From positions 1 through 64,000 of the forward strand of contig NZ_BDAU01000002.1 in assembly GCF_001612615.1 (NCBI RefSeq): a DNA stretch of 64,000 nt. Direction: 5' to 3'. Numbering within the stretch: position 1 is the first letter of the stretch; each line of letters opens with the position of its first letter. Both the position numbers and the translations under genes were made by a program. Source of the DNA: Nocardia amikacinitolerans NBRC 108937 (lineage in GTDB: Bacteria; Actinomycetota; Actinomycetes; Mycobacteriales; Mycobacteriaceae). Positions 15,709 through 25,305 of the stretch are shown piece after piece. The notes under the pieces were generated by a model, which worked only from the letters and a program-made list of their open reading frames with translations, was not told the DNA's origin and did not search any database.

Positions 15709-16908
15709 TCAGACGACCTCGAAGAGGCCTGCCGCGCCCATTCCGCCGCCGACGCACATCGTGACGACGACGTAGCGCACACCGCGCCGCTTGCCTTCGA
15801 TCAGCGCGTGGCCGACCAACCGCGCGCCCGTCATCCCGTAGGGGTGGCCGACGGCGATCGCGCCGCCGTCGACGTTGAGCCGATCGGGATCGATGCCGAG
15901 CTTGTCGCGGCAGTAGACGGCTTGCGATGCGAAAGCCTCGTTGAGCTCCCACAGTCCGATGTCATCGACCGAAAGGTGGTGCTGCTGAAGCAGCTTGGGG
16001 ATCGCCAGCACCGGGCCGATGCCCATTTCGTCGGGGGCGCATCCGGTCACCGCGATGCCACGGTAGACACCCAGCGGGGTGAGGTCGCGGCGTTCGCATT
16101 CGCCGCGTTCCATCAGGACACACGCCGATGCCCCATCGGAGAGCTGCGAGGAATTCCCGGCGGTCACGGTCGCTCGGTCGGTGACCTTCCCGTCCTCGAG
16201 GACAGTGCGCAGGCCGGTGAGATCGGCGATGGTCGTGGCGGGCCTATTGCCTTCATCCTGGGTCAGCGTGACCGGATGTGCTGTGACAGCACCGGTTTCC
16301 CGATCGACAACCGACTTCACCGTGGGAAGGGGCACGATCTCGGCGTCGAAGCGCCCTGCCGCCTGTGCCGCCGCGGTTCGCTGTTGCGAGACCAGGGCGA
16401 ACTCGTCCTGGGCCTCGCGGCTGACGCCGTACCGCTCGGCGACGATCTCGGCCGTATGCAGCATCGGCATGTAGATGGCCGGTTGGTGTTCGACGAGCCA
16501 GGGGTCCGCGGCCCGATGCAAGTTGAGGTGGTCGTTCTGCACCAGCGAGATGGATTCCACCCCGCCCGCCACGGTGACCCGCATACCGTCGCCGATGATC
16601 TGTTTGGCCGCGGTCGCGATGGCCATCAGTCCCGAAGAACACTGCCGGTCGATCGTCATTCCCGCCACGCTGTCGGGCAATCCGGCGCGCAGCACGGCCT
16701 GCCGGGCGATGTTCGGTGCGGAAGAACCCTGCTGCAGTGCGCATCCGAGCACCACGTCGTCGATTTCCGCGCCGTCCACCCCCGCCCGTCGCACGGCATG
16801 CGTGACGACGTGCGCGGCCAACTCCTGCGCCTGAGTGTCGTTGAACGCGCCGCGATACGCCTTGGCGATCGGCGTGCGGGCGGTGGAAACGATTACTGCT
16901 TCTCTCAT
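15709..16908 (-). CDS. Acetyl-CoA acyltransferase (thiolase)
   Basis: This 399-residue thiolase carries the active-site nucleophile cysteine in [14 protein letters not shown], the histidine in [12 protein letters not shown] and the second catalytic cysteine in [17 protein letters not shown]. The N-terminal [17 protein letters not shown] is typical of acetyl-CoA acetyltransferases of beta-oxidation. It would perform the final thiolytic cleavage of the pathway. It is separated from the upstream lactonase gene by 130 bp, so it may have its own promoter. Confidence 0.9.
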   Translation of the reverse strand: MREAVIVSTARTPIAKAYRGAFNDTQAQELAAHVVTHAVRRAGVDGAEIDDVVLGCALQQGSSAPNIARQAVLRAGLPDSVAGMTIDRQCSSGLMAIATAAKQIIGDGMRVTVAGGVESISLVQNDHLNLHRAADPWLVEHQPAIYMPMLHTAEIVAERYGVSREAQDEFALVSQQRTAAAQAAGRFDAEIVPLPTVKSVVDRETGAVTAHPVTLTQDEGNRPATTIADLTGLRTVLEDGKVTDRATVTAGNSSQLSDGASACVLMERGECERRDLTPLGVYRGIAVTGCAPDEMGIGPVLAIPKLLQQHHLSVDDIGLWELNEAFASQAVYCRDKLGIDPDRLNVDGGAIAVGHPYGMTGARLVGHALIEGKRRGVRYVVVTMCVGGGMGAAGLFEVV

Positions 16909-17038
16909 GTGGATCTGTACTTTCTTGTCGCGAAGGGAAATTCAGAGAGCATGCCCGGCCACCGGAGACCGCGCGCCTCGGCGGGCGTTCGCGGAGGCGT
17001 GTGCCGATGTCTGTGCGGATGACCGGCTGCGGGTGGGC

Positions 17039-18010
17039 TCAGGATCGCTCGAACCACCGGCGTGGGTTGTCGACCAGCATGGCGGTGATATCGCCTCGCT
17101 CGACTCCCTGCTGTTCGAGCGCGGGGACGACGTCGTCGAGAACATGTTGGTAATGCCAGTTCGGCAGGAGCTCGAGCAATTCCGGTGCGATCCAGTCGAT
17201 GTGGCACGCCGCGTCCTGGGACAGCACCATGCTGCGGGCATAGCCGCGACGGCACATCTCGGCGACGGTGGCGACGCGGTCGTCGAAGCCGAGAATCACG
17301 TCGACTCCGAAACGGTCCATGCCAAGCAGGTATCCGGCGTCGGCGAGTGCGCTGAGATGATCGACGTCGGTGGTGTCGCCACTGTGGGCGAGCTGCACCG
17401 CCGCCGGTGGCACACCCTCGCTGTCGAGGACGCGCTGCACCGCCGATCCGGAACGGGTCTCCGGATGCGTGTGCACCATGATCGGTGTCCCGGTCTCGCG
17501 GTGCGCCGCCGCGACGGCGCGCAGCACGCGTTCGACGCCCGCGGTCATACCGGGCCGGTCGATCGCGCATTTGAGCAGGCACGCCTTGACGTCTGTGCCC
17601 TGAATGCCTTCCCGGATGTCGCGGACGAACAGGTCGATCATCGGTTCGGGGTGGTCCCCGTACGGTGTCGGACCGCGGTAGGAGAAGTACGACGGGACGT
17701 CGGTGTAGGTGTAGACGCCGGTGGCGACCAGGATGTTGAGCTCCGGCACCTGTTCGGCGACGGTCAGCGTGCGGTGGATGTCGCGGCCGAGCCCGTCGAC
17801 GGTGGGATCGACGATCGTGCGAACCCCGCTGGCGTACAACCGTTTCAGGCGCGTCACCGCGTCCTCGATCTGCTGTCGTTCGTCCCAGTCGCGTACCCAG
17901 TTGGTCCGGCTGTCGGGGCTGAGGACGAAGAGATGTTCGTGCATCAGAGTGATGCCGAGATCGGCGGTGCTGATCTCGCCGAGCGCGCTGGGCACGGTCC
18001 GGCCGCTCAT
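17039..18010 (-). CDS. QsdA-like phosphotriesterase-family lactonase
   Basis: At 323 residues it has exactly the usual size of the phosphotriesterase-like lactonases (QsdA of Rhodococcus, Rv0230c of Mycobacterium). Metal ligands are all visible: His24/His26 in TLMHEHLF, the carboxylated Lys147 in LLKCA, His180 or His182 in MVHTHPE, His209 in LAHSGD and Asp266 in LSQDAAC. It should open gamma-lactones and/or acyl-homoserine lactones to hydroxy acids. Its ATG overlaps the ligase stop (ATGA), so the ring-opened acid could pass directly to CoA activation. Confidence 0.82.
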   Translation of the reverse strand: MSGRTVPSALGEISTADLGITLMHEHLFVLSPDSRTNWVRDWDERQQIEDAVTRLKRLYASGVRTIVDPTVDGLGRDIHRTLTVAEQVPELNILVATGVYTYTDVPSYFSYRGPTPYGDHPEPMIDLFVRDIREGIQGTDVKACLLKCAIDRPGMTAGVERVLRAVAAAHRETGTPIMVHTHPETRSGSAVQRVLDSEGVPPAAVQLAHSGDTTDVDHLSALADAGYLLGMDRFGVDVILGFDDRVATVAEMCRRGYARSMVLSQDAACHIDWIAPELLELLPNWHYQHVLDDVVPALEQQGVERGDITAMLVDNPRRWFERS

Positions 18011-19536
18011 AGCGACCGCAATTCTCGTTTGAGGATCTTTCCGGACGGCCCTTTGGGAAGTTCGTCCACGATCCTGACCGCTCGTGGGTATTTGTAGGCC
18101 GCCAGCCGCTGCTTGCAGAAGTCGATGATCTCCTGCGGTTCGGCCTTGCCGCCGATCTTCAAGGCGACCACCGCGTGCACCTCCTCCCCCAAGCGCTCGT
18201 CGGGGACGCCCACGACCGCGGCCTCGGCGATCGCCGGATGCGTGTAGAGCACTTCTTCGACTTCGCGCGGATAGACGTTGTAGCCGCCGCGAATGACCAG
18301 GTCCTTCTTGCGGTCCACGATGAAGACGAAACCGTCGGCATCGCGGTAGCCGAGGTCGCCGGTGCGGAACCAGCCGTCGCTGAAGGCGGCCCGCGTCGCG
18401 GCCGGCTGCCGGTAGTAGCCGTCGATGACGTTGTGGCCTGCGAGCAGGATCTCGCCGATGTGGTCCGGCCCGGCGGGCAGTGGCCTGTCTCGGTCGTCGA
18501 CGATCCGCAGCCGAACTCCCCAAATCGGTTTGCCGACCGAGCCGAACCGGCGATCACCCGGCTTGTTGGCCGTGGCCGAGCTGGCGGTCTCCGACAGCCC
18601 GTACCCTTCGACGACCGTGACACCGAAACGCTTTTCGAACTCGGTGAGGATCTCCGCGGGCAGTGACGCACCACCGGAGCAGGCGATCCGCAACCGGCGC
18701 AGGTCGCGACCGGAGGCGTCGGCGGCCAGCAGCGCGAAGTACATCGTCGGGACTCCGAGCACGATGCTCACGCCGTCGCGTTCCATCGCTGCCAGCGCCG
18801 CGTCGGCGTCGAACCTTTCCATGACCGACAGCGACGCCCCCGCCCGGATCGCGACGTTCAGCATCGCCGACAGTCCGAAGACGTGGAACATCGGTAATGC
18901 CGCCAAGGCGACGTCGTCGCCGCGTACCCCGACGGCTTCGGCCGAGACGGTGCAGTTCATGTAGAGCTGAAAGTGGTTCAGCGGCACGCCTTTCGGACTT
19001 CCCGTCGTTCCGCTGGTGTAGAGCAGCACGGCGGTATCCGTGGCGGCCGTGTGTGCGATGTCGTCGCTCGGCTGCTCGATCTCGTCCGCATCCGCGATCA
19101 GCAGATCCGAATAGTGCCGCGCCCCAAACGGAATCGGTGCACCGGCGTCGACGACGAACAGATTCGCACCGTCGACCGAACGAGTCGCATGCCGGATCTC
19201 GTCGACCGAATCGTGGTGGGCGAGGATCGTCCGTGCTCCGGAGTCGGCGAGACAGTGAGTGACTTCCCGTGCCTTGAGCATCGGGTTGAGCGGCATGAAA
19301 ATAGCGCCTGCTTTGAGAGCCCCGAAGTAGGCGATGACGAACTCGGCGCTGTTCGGCAGCGACACCGCGAGCACGTCCCCGGCGCCGAGACCGTTGGCGC
19401 GCAGCCCGCGCGCGAAGCGGCTCGACTCTTCATCGACCTCGGCATAGCTCAGCCTTCGGTCACGCGAGATCAGACACGGTGCGTGCGGAGCCGCATCGCG
19501 CGACTCGCGCAGGATCGTGGCGAGGTTGAAACTCAT
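18007..19536 (-). CDS. AMP-forming acyl-CoA ligase
   Basis: This 509-residue ANL-superfamily enzyme shows the P-loop LLYTSGTTGSPKGVPLNH, the EGYGLSETASSATANKPG motif, GWFRTGDLGYRDADGFVFIV, the hinge RKKDLVIRGGYNVYPREVEE and the C-terminal catalytic lysine in PKGPSGKILKREL. It activates a carboxylic acid to its CoA thioester. Coupling by a 4-base overlap to the lactonase matches the qsd arrangement in Rhodococcus, where a ligase (QsdC) follows lactone opening. Confidence 0.9.
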   Translation of the reverse strand: MSFNLATILRESRDAAPHAPCLISRDRRLSYAEVDEESSRFARGLRANGLGAGDVLAVSLPNSAEFVIAYFGALKAGAIFMPLNPMLKAREVTHCLADSGARTILAHHDSVDEIRHATRSVDGANLFVVDAGAPIPFGARHYSDLLIADADEIEQPSDDIAHTAATDTAVLLYTSGTTGSPKGVPLNHFQLYMNCTVSAEAVGVRGDDVALAALPMFHVFGLSAMLNVAIRAGASLSVMERFDADAALAAMERDGVSIVLGVPTMYFALLAADASGRDLRRLRIACSGGASLPAEILTEFEKRFGVTVVEGYGLSETASSATANKPGDRRFGSVGKPIWGVRLRIVDDRDRPLPAGPDHIGEILLAGHNVIDGYYRQPAATRAAFSDGWFRTGDLGYRDADGFVFIVDRKKDLVIRGGYNVYPREVEEVLYTHPAIAEAAVVGVPDERLGEEVHAVVALKIGGKAEPQEIIDFCKQRLAAYKYPRAVRIVDELPKGPSGKILKRELRSL

Positions 19537-19575
19537 CTGGAACTCCTCATCTCCGGCTCGTGATGCCGGCGCGGG

Positions 19576-20718
19576 TCAGGCGGTGGACGACAAACCCACC
19601 AGGTCGGCCAGCCTGCTCTGGTGGGCGTCGACAGTGCCCAGCGCGAGCTGGTCGGCTTTGGCACGCTTGAGATACAGGTGGGCGGGATGCTCCCAGGTGA
19701 AACCGATTCCGCCGTGTAGTTGCAGTGCCTCCTCCGCGGCGCGCAGCGCGACTCGGGAGCAGAACGCTTGCGCGACCGACACCGCGATCGCGGTATCCGG
19801 GTCCTCGACCGCCACACACGAGGTGGCGTATCGCGCGACAGCTCGCGCCTGGACGAGATCAAGGTGCATGTCGGCCAGACGATGCTTGATCGCCTGGTAG
19901 GAGCCGATCTGCCGACCGAACTGGTAGCGCGTCTTCGCATAGGAGACAGTGGATTCCAAGCAATACTCGGTGATTCCCACTTGCTCGCAGGCCAGCATCG
20001 CGGCGGCGACGGTGAGGGCCCGGTCGAGCGCGGATTGCACATCGTGGCCGTGCGCGACGAGTGTGCCCGGCGCGGAGTCCAACCGCAGACTGCTCAGCGG
20101 CCTGGTGAGATCGAGGGAGCTTCCCCGGGTGACGACCACCCCGGCGGCGCTCGAGTCGACGGCGTAGAGACTGAGAGTTCCGTCGATCTCCGTGCTCGGC
20201 ACGAGGATCAGGTCGGCGGTGAGGAGATCGGCGACGGACGTGATGTTGCCCGTCAGCTCCAGGCGGCGCGCCGTCACCGTGACGGCTTCGAGCGAAGCGG
20301 GCGCTGTGGACACGGGGACGGCCAGCGTCGCGGTGAGCCGTCCCACGGCGAGGTCGGTGAGCAGTTGCGGGACCGCGCGATGATTGGTCAGCGCGAGCAG
20401 CGCCGCGGTGGCGAGTACGGCGGAGCCGAGGTAAGGCAAGGGCGCTGCGGCGCGGCCGATCTCTTCGGCGACGACGCCGGCTTCGCGCCAGCTCGCACCC
20501 GCTCCGGACCAGGTCTCCGCGATGGGCAGGCCCGCGGCGCCGATCTCGTAGGCCAGTGTCGACCACGCCGAAATGTCGTAAGGCTCTTCGGTTTCGATCC
20601 GTGCCAGAATCGCGGGCACCGGCACGGCGGCGGTGAGGAATTCGCGCACCGCGGGCCGCAGATCGTCTTCGTCCGCGCTGTAGAGCAGGTGCTCGGCGGA
20701 CGTGGTGAGAGTGCTCAT
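19576..20718 (-). CDS. Acyl-CoA dehydrogenase, small/partner subunit type
   Basis: This 380-residue protein is a divergent acyl-CoA dehydrogenase. The C-terminal half keeps KTRYQFGRQIGSYQAIKHRL and LQLHGGIGFTWEHPAHLYLKRA, while the N-terminal and middle domains are weakly conserved (DISAWSTLAYEIGAAGLPIAE). This is characteristic of one subunit of the heteromeric alpha2beta2 dehydrogenases known from actinobacterial steroid catabolism, which are encoded by adjacent gene pairs. The ATG at 20718 overlaps the stop of the other dehydrogenase (ATGA), supporting a complex. Confidence 0.82.
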   Translation of the reverse strand: MSTLTTSAEHLLYSADEDDLRPAVREFLTAAVPVPAILARIETEEPYDISAWSTLAYEIGAAGLPIAETWSGAGASWREAGVVAEEIGRAAAPLPYLGSAVLATAALLALTNHRAVPQLLTDLAVGRLTATLAVPVSTAPASLEAVTVTARRLELTGNITSVADLLTADLILVPSTEIDGTLSLYAVDSSAAGVVVTRGSSLDLTRPLSSLRLDSAPGTLVAHGHDVQSALDRALTVAAAMLACEQVGITEYCLESTVSYAKTRYQFGRQIGSYQAIKHRLADMHLDLVQARAVARYATSCVAVEDPDTAIAVSVAQAFCSRVALRAAEEALQLHGGIGFTWEHPAHLYLKRAKADQLALGTVDAHQSRLADLVGLSSTA

Positions 20719-21935
20719 CGAGGCAGGTCCTTCCAAGCGACCGAGGTGTCGTTGCGTGCTTCCGGCGGTAGGCCGAGGACCCGTTCGGCGATGATGTTGC
20801 GTAAGATCTCCGTGGTCCCGCCCTCGATCGAGTTGCCTTTGGCGCGCAGGAACCGGTAGCCCGCGCTCCGTACCCGGAAGTCGACCGACTCGGGCCTGCG
20901 CATCGCCCAGTGCTCGTAGTGCAACCCCTCCTCGCCGAGCAGATCCAGCTCGAGCGAGGACGCCGCTTGGTTCAGGCGCGCGTAAGCGATCTTCGCTCCC
21001 GCGCCCTCGTTACCGGGCCGGCCGGTCGCTTGCAGGGCTCGTGCCCGCTCCCCCGCCAATCGAGCCGCCTCGGCGTCGATCCACAGTGTGATGAGGCGCT
21101 CCCGCAGCCCCGCGGTCCGCAATTCTGGCCTGCGGCGCCAGAGATCGGCGACGATGCCGATCAATCCGTCCTCCCGCGGCGCGGCGCCTCCGATGAAGAC
21201 CCGTTCGTTCTGCAGCGTGGTCATCGCCACGCTCCAGCCTGCGCCGAGGTCACCGATTCGGTCCGCGTCCGGAATCCGCACATCGGTGAGGAAGACTTCG
21301 TTGAACTCGGCTTCTCCGGTCGCCTGCCGCAGCGGACGCACATCGACGCCCGGCTGGGACATGTCGCAGGCGAAGTAGGTCAGCCCTCGGTGTTTGGTGG
21401 CGGCCGGATCGGTCCTGGCGACGAGGATCGCCCAGCGTGCCACGTGCGCCATGGACGTCCAGACCTTCTGTCCGTTGACGACCCAGCTGTCGCCATCACG
21501 GACCGCCCGGGTCGACACCGCCGCCAGATCCGAGCCCGCGCCGGGCTCGCTGAACAGCTGGCACCACACCTCTTCGCCGGTCCACAGCGGACGCAACCAT
21601 CGCTTCTGCTGCTCGTCTGTGCCGTGGGCGAGGATCGTGGGAGCCGCCATCCCGACGCCGACGCCGATGCGTCCGAGATCGTGAGTCGGCGCCTGAGCCG
21701 CCGAGAACAGCGCGTCGACCCGCGGCTGCAGCGACCGGGGAGCGCCGAGGCCGCCCAAGCCGGGCGGGTAGTCGATCCACGCGAGTCCGGCGTCGAATCT
21801 CGCTCGCAGGAAGGTCAGCGGTTCGGTGTCGCGCGGGTCGTGCTCGGCGAGGAATCGCCGGACACGGTCGTCGAGTTGTTCGGCCGCGCCGGTGTGTTCG
21901 TCGCTGCCGGTCGAACGGTGGTCGGTGGCTGTCAT
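20715..21935 (-). CDS. Acyl-CoA dehydrogenase, large/partner subunit type
   Basis: This 406-residue acyl-CoA dehydrogenase shows QLFSEPGAGSDLAAVSTRAV, VVNGQKVWTSMAHVARW, the RNIIAERVLGLPPE C-terminal signature and FLRAKGNSIEGGTTEI. ATG at 21935 begins MTATDHRSTG. It forms a translationally coupled pair with the 19576-20718 gene and is presumably the FAD-binding partner of a heteromeric enzyme that desaturates a branched or ring-derived acyl-CoA. The substrate is not identifiable. Confidence 0.85.
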   Translation of the reverse strand: MTATDHRSTGSDEHTGAAEQLDDRVRRFLAEHDPRDTEPLTFLRARFDAGLAWIDYPPGLGGLGAPRSLQPRVDALFSAAQAPTHDLGRIGVGVGMAAPTILAHGTDEQQKRWLRPLWTGEEVWCQLFSEPGAGSDLAAVSTRAVRDGDSWVVNGQKVWTSMAHVARWAILVARTDPAATKHRGLTYFACDMSQPGVDVRPLRQATGEAEFNEVFLTDVRIPDADRIGDLGAGWSVAMTTLQNERVFIGGAAPREDGLIGIVADLWRRRPELRTAGLRERLITLWIDAEAARLAGERARALQATGRPGNEGAGAKIAYARLNQAASSLELDLLGEEGLHYEHWAMRRPESVDFRVRSAGYRFLRAKGNSIEGGTTEILRNIIAERVLGLPPEARNDTSVAWKDLPR

Positions 21936-21975
21936 CGCTTGCCGTCCTCGAGATGCTGTGCGGTGGCGGGATAGT

Positions 21976-22737
21976 TCATGCCGCCGGTCCGCCCGCGACG
22001 TAGAGCACCTGACCGGAGACGAAAGCGGCGCCGTTGCTGGCGAGGAAGGCGATGACGTTGGCGATGTCCTCGGGTTTGCCAACACGCCTGACCGCGATCT
22101 GCGCGGCCATCGTCGATTTGAGTTCGTCGAAGTCGACGCCCGCGCGAGCCGCCGCAGCCGCGGTCATGTCGGTGACGGTGAATCCCGGTGCGACGGCGTT
22201 GACGGTCGCGCCGAATCGGCCGAGTTCGATGGCGAGTGTTTTGGTGAACCCTTGCAGACCGGCTTTGGCCGCGGCGTAGTTGGCTTGGCCGCGGTTGCCA
22301 AGCGCCGAGGTGCTCGACAGGTTGACGATCCGGCCCCAGCCCACGGCCGTGATATGAGCCTGCACCGCTCGCGACATCAGGAACGCGCCACGCAGATGCA
22401 CGTTCACGACCGTGTCCCAGTCGTCGTCGGTCATCTTGAACAGCAGGTTGTCTCGCGTGACGCCGGCATTGTTCACCAGCACGGTCGGCGCGCCGAGCTG
22501 ATCGGAGACGCGTTGGACGACCTTGTCCACCTGCTCGGCGTCGGTGACGTCGGCTTCGAAGGCCGCGGCGCGACCTCCGGCGGCGTTGATCGTGTCCACC
22601 GTCGAGGCGCAGGTGTCCGCATCGAGGTCGAGCACGGCGACAGCCATGCCGTCGGCGGCCAGCCTGATCGCCGTGGCGGCGCCGATCCCTCGGGCGGCGC
22701 CGGTGACGATCGCGGTGGGCGTGGAAGGGTTGGTCAT
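21976..22737 (-). CDS. SDR family oxidoreductase (FabG-like)
   Basis: This 253-residue classical SDR has TGAARGIG (near residue 12), LVNNAGVTRDN, the catalytic serine in VNLSSTSALG, YAAAKAG and a C-terminal YVAGGPA. It is most like 3-oxoacyl reductase/3-hydroxyacyl-CoA dehydrogenase types and could oxidise the hydroxyacyl-CoA intermediate before the thiolase. It is the first gene of a run ending at the lactonase, with 40 bp to the next gene. Confidence 0.88.
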   Translation of the reverse strand: MTNPSTPTAIVTGAARGIGAATAIRLAADGMAVAVLDLDADTCASTVDTINAAGGRAAAFEADVTDAEQVDKVVQRVSDQLGAPTVLVNNAGVTRDNLLFKMTDDDWDTVVNVHLRGAFLMSRAVQAHITAVGWGRIVNLSSTSALGNRGQANYAAAKAGLQGFTKTLAIELGRFGATVNAVAPGFTVTDMTAAAAARAGVDFDELKSTMAAQIAVRRVGKPEDIANVIAFLASNGAAFVSGQVLYVAGGPAA

Positions 22738-22814
22738 TCGGTGATTTCCTTCTATTACGTTGGGGGACAGATCGATCGGTCGAGATCGGCGCGACGGCGC
22801 GCCTCTTCGGTTCG

Positions 22815-23540
22815 TCAGTGCAGCCAGGAGCGCGAGCCCGGGCTTCGCCAGCACCTGTTCGTCTCCACGGGAGTGGGCGGTAGCAGCGGAAACACGCCGA
22901 ATCGGACGGCGAGCTCCTCGGCTGTCGTACTCGCGTTGCCATGCACGATGCCGTCGATACCCGCGCGCCGCGCGCCGTCGACGTTGTGCGTCAGGTCATC
23001 GATCATGACGGCTTCGCCGGGCTCGACTTCCAGTCGGGCGCAGGCCAATTCGTAGATCGCCCGATCCGGTTTGCGCAGCCCGACCTCGGCCGACACCACG
23101 GCGACATCGACAAGGGCGGCGATGTCGACGTCGTCGTAGCAGTCGCGGCCCAAGGAATTGGACACCAGCGCGACCGGATGCCCCGCGGCTCGCACGCCCG
23201 CGATCAACTCGATCATCTCGGGGTCTGGTCCGATCTCGGACCGTAGACGGCGCAGCAGGCCGTCCGCTTCGACGGTGCCACCGTGTTCGGTCAGCGCCTC
23301 GGCGAGCACCTCTTCGAAGTGTTCGTCGCTGCGTCGGCCCGCTTCGAATTCGACGAAGGCGGAATTGACCACGGCGTCGGAGGCGATGAGGCAGATCGGC
23401 AGATCCGGATCCACGCCGATGCTTCTGCCGAAGGCTCGGAAGCCGGCGAACACGCTCGTGGTGAGCACGCCGCCGAAGTCGACGAGGATCGCCCTGCGCC
23501 GTGCGACTTCTCGCGGAAGCCGAAAATCCTTGGGGGTCAT
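22815..23540 (-). CDS. HAD-family hydrolase
   Basis: This 241-residue HAD-IA hydrolase has motif I ILVDFGGVLTTS (nucleophile Asp, although the acid/base position two residues on is Gly), motif II VSNSLGRD, a lysine in GLRKPDRAIYEL and motif IV MIDDLTHNVDGAR. The cap segment resembles the HAD domain that is fused to a kinase and an ACAD in human ACAD10. Its presence in the same cluster as an ACAD10/11-like dehydrogenase may therefore be meaningful. Whether the G at the acid/base position permits phosphatase activity is open. Confidence 0.8.
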   Translation of the reverse strand: MTPKDFRLPREVARRRAILVDFGGVLTTSVFAGFRAFGRSIGVDPDLPICLIASDAVVNSAFVEFEAGRRSDEHFEEVLAEALTEHGGTVEADGLLRRLRSEIGPDPEMIELIAGVRAAGHPVALVSNSLGRDCYDDVDIAALVDVAVVSAEVGLRKPDRAIYELACARLEVEPGEAVMIDDLTHNVDGARRAGIDGIVHGNASTTAEELAVRFGVFPLLPPTPVETNRCWRSPGSRSWLH

Positions 23541-23576
23541 CGGGACAACCAACCGCTTCCAGATTCCGAGCGGACC

Positions 23577-24116
23577 TCAGCGGGCCGGCATCGGTTCGTT
23601 GATGGTCGAGAAGTATTGGATGAAGGCGGCCGTGGCGACCGGCGCGCCGACGCCCATCGTGACCGTGGCGGCCAGGCGAGAGAAGGCGGCCTGCTCGCGC
23701 TCGTAGGGCGTCTTCCATGGCGCGTGCTCCTGGAACGGCAGCGCGGCCGGCTTGTACTGCGCCCGAGCGGGATCCAGCACCGGGACGAGCCGTGCGGTGT
23801 TCCCCGCGATCTCGGCATCGATCGGGAAGGCGATGTCGTCGACGTTGAATTCCAGCGGCACTCCCGCGAGGATCCGACCGTCGGCCGAACGGATCTCGAA
23901 GCGCCCGTTGTCGACAGCCAGCCTCCCGGCGTCGTCGACGGTGATCACCGCGGCATTGCCGTCCACCGACGCGGTGTAGTCGACGCGCGGGGCGAGAGCG
24001 ACACTCAACGGTTCGGTTCCGCTCCCCGTTCCGGTGTCCGCGGAGGCGGTGGCAGCGGCGACACCGACAGCCGCGGCCGTGACGGAGACGATCAGGGCAT
24101 TCCTCATGGCGCGCAT
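23577..24116 (-). CDS. Secreted protein of unknown function, 179 aa
   Basis: It has an N-terminal signal peptide (MRAMRNALIVSVTAAAVGVA, with cleavage likely after ATASA). A beta-rich domain follows (VDYTASVDGNAAVITVDDAG, RFEIRSADGRILAGVPL) of the kind widespread in Nocardia secreted proteins, then a short C-terminal helical region (AATVTMGVGAPVATAAFIQYF). I do not recognise a function. It sits on the cluster strand but has its own 280-bp upstream region containing a dyad, so it may be separately controlled. Confidence 0.7.
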   Translation of the reverse strand: MRAMRNALIVSVTAAAVGVAAATASADTGTGSGTEPLSVALAPRVDYTASVDGNAAVITVDDAGRLAVDNGRFEIRSADGRILAGVPLEFNVDDIAFPIDAEIAGNTARLVPVLDPARAQYKPAALPFQEHAPWKTPYEREQAAFSRLAATVTMGVGAPVATAAFIQYFSTINEPMPAR

Positions 24117-24352
24117 AGCTTGTGTTCTTTCTTCGAGGTTCCGGCCGAAAGCCGAATGTGGTTGAGGTGGAGAGGAAGACGGCGACGTGGTCGGCGGGTA
24201 CGAGGAGACGGACTTGTCCGGTCGAGCCTTCGCACAAACCTGAGCCTGACGCCATGTTCAACTACCCGGAGACGCGAGGGCCGGTTCGCGCCACGGGCTT
24301 ACGGGATGTGCAGGAGCTTATACCCCGAAGGACCGCTATTGCGATAGAAATC

Positions 24353-24377
24353 TGAAACTAATTTGGAATCTGTTTCA
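24353..24377. promoter_or_regulatory. TGAAAC/GTTTCA inverted repeat upstream of the secreted-protein gene
   Basis: tgaaac and gtttca are 13 bp apart in an unusually AT-rich patch, within the 281-bp gap between the secreted-protein start (24116) and the SDR stop (24398). It is an operator candidate. Its sequence differs from the TGACGTCA palindromes, so another regulator is implied. Confidence 0.45.
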
Positions 24378-24397
24378 CACCGCCTGATCATGGGCGA

Positions 24398-25231
24398 TCA
24401 CAGCGCCTCGACCTGACCCTCCACGGCCAAGAGGGCCGCTTGATAGCGGCGCATACCGCGCAGCCACCGGTCGTAGTCGGCGGTCTTCTGCCGGTGCAGC
24501 TTCGCGACTTCGCGGTGCGGAAGGATAAGGAACCGTTCGTCATCGATGGCGGCGAGCACCTCGTCGGCGACTTGTTCGGGTGGCAGAACGGCTCCGGCGG
24601 CAGTGACCGCCCGCGCCGCGGCGGCGGCCCAGCTGTCGTCGGCTTCGACTCCCGCCTGCAACATCGCGGTTTCCACCCCCATCGGGCACAGGCAGCTCAC
24701 CCGAATCCCCTTGTCGCCGTATGTCACACTGAGCCACTCGGCGAACGCGACAGCGGCGTGTTTGGTCACCGAGTAGTCGGCGGTACCGATCTGGGTCAAC
24801 AAGCCGGCCGCCGAGGCGGTGGAGACGAAGTACCCTTCGCCCCGCTCGACCCATTCGTCCACCAGCAGCCGGGCGGCGCGGACGTGTGCGTGAACATGGA
24901 TCTCGAAGGCGGTGATCCAGTCGTCGCGCATTCCCAGACCGGGCGTACCCGGAACGCCCGCGTTGGCGAAATACAAGTCCACACCACCGAACTCGTCCTT
25001 TGCCGTGGCGATCAGCCTGCGTAGATACGCTTCATCGGTGACGTCGCCCGCCAGGGCGACCGCGGCAGCCGGATGCGTGGCCCGGAGCGAATGCGCGACG
25101 CCCTCGGCGGCCTCACCGTCACGGTCGGCGACGACGACTCGCGCGCCGTCCCGCACCAAGCGTTGACTGATCGCAGCGCCGATTCCGCGACCCGCTCCGG
25201 TGACGATGGCGGTTTTGCCGTTGACCTTCAT
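24398..25231 (-). CDS. SDR family oxidoreductase
   Basis: This 277-residue short-chain dehydrogenase/reductase has TGAGRGIGAA at the nucleotide site, DLYFANAGVPG, a catalytic STASAAG and YSVTKHAAVAF. The C-terminal tail (RFLILPHREVAKLHRQKTAD onward) is longer than in FabG types. A 20-bp palindrome 78 bp upstream of the ATG is identical to that before the ACAD10/11-like gene, so this gene is probably co-regulated with the catabolic cluster and may be the first oxidoreductase of the pathway. The substrate is unknown. Confidence 0.87.
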   Translation of the reverse strand: MKVNGKTAIVTGAGRGIGAAISQRLVRDGARVVVADRDGEAAEGVAHSLRATHPAAAVALAGDVTDEAYLRRLIATAKDEFGGVDLYFANAGVPGTPGLGMRDDWITAFEIHVHAHVRAARLLVDEWVERGEGYFVSTASAAGLLTQIGTADYSVTKHAAVAFAEWLSVTYGDKGIRVSCLCPMGVETAMLQAGVEADDSWAAAAARAVTAAGAVLPPEQVADEVLAAIDDERFLILPHREVAKLHRQKTADYDRWLRGMRRYQAALLAVEGQVEAL

Positions 25232-25305
25232 GCGAGGTCCCTTCGGTTCGAAACGTGCTGGCACTCGGGCACGGTCGAAGAACCCACGTCAGGATGCCCG
25301 AGTCG

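Noticed and set aside
15540..15782. Extended N-terminus for the QsdR-type regulator
   Set aside because: Eighty extra residues have no similarity to TetR proteins and cross an inverted repeat; ATG 15539 fits the family.
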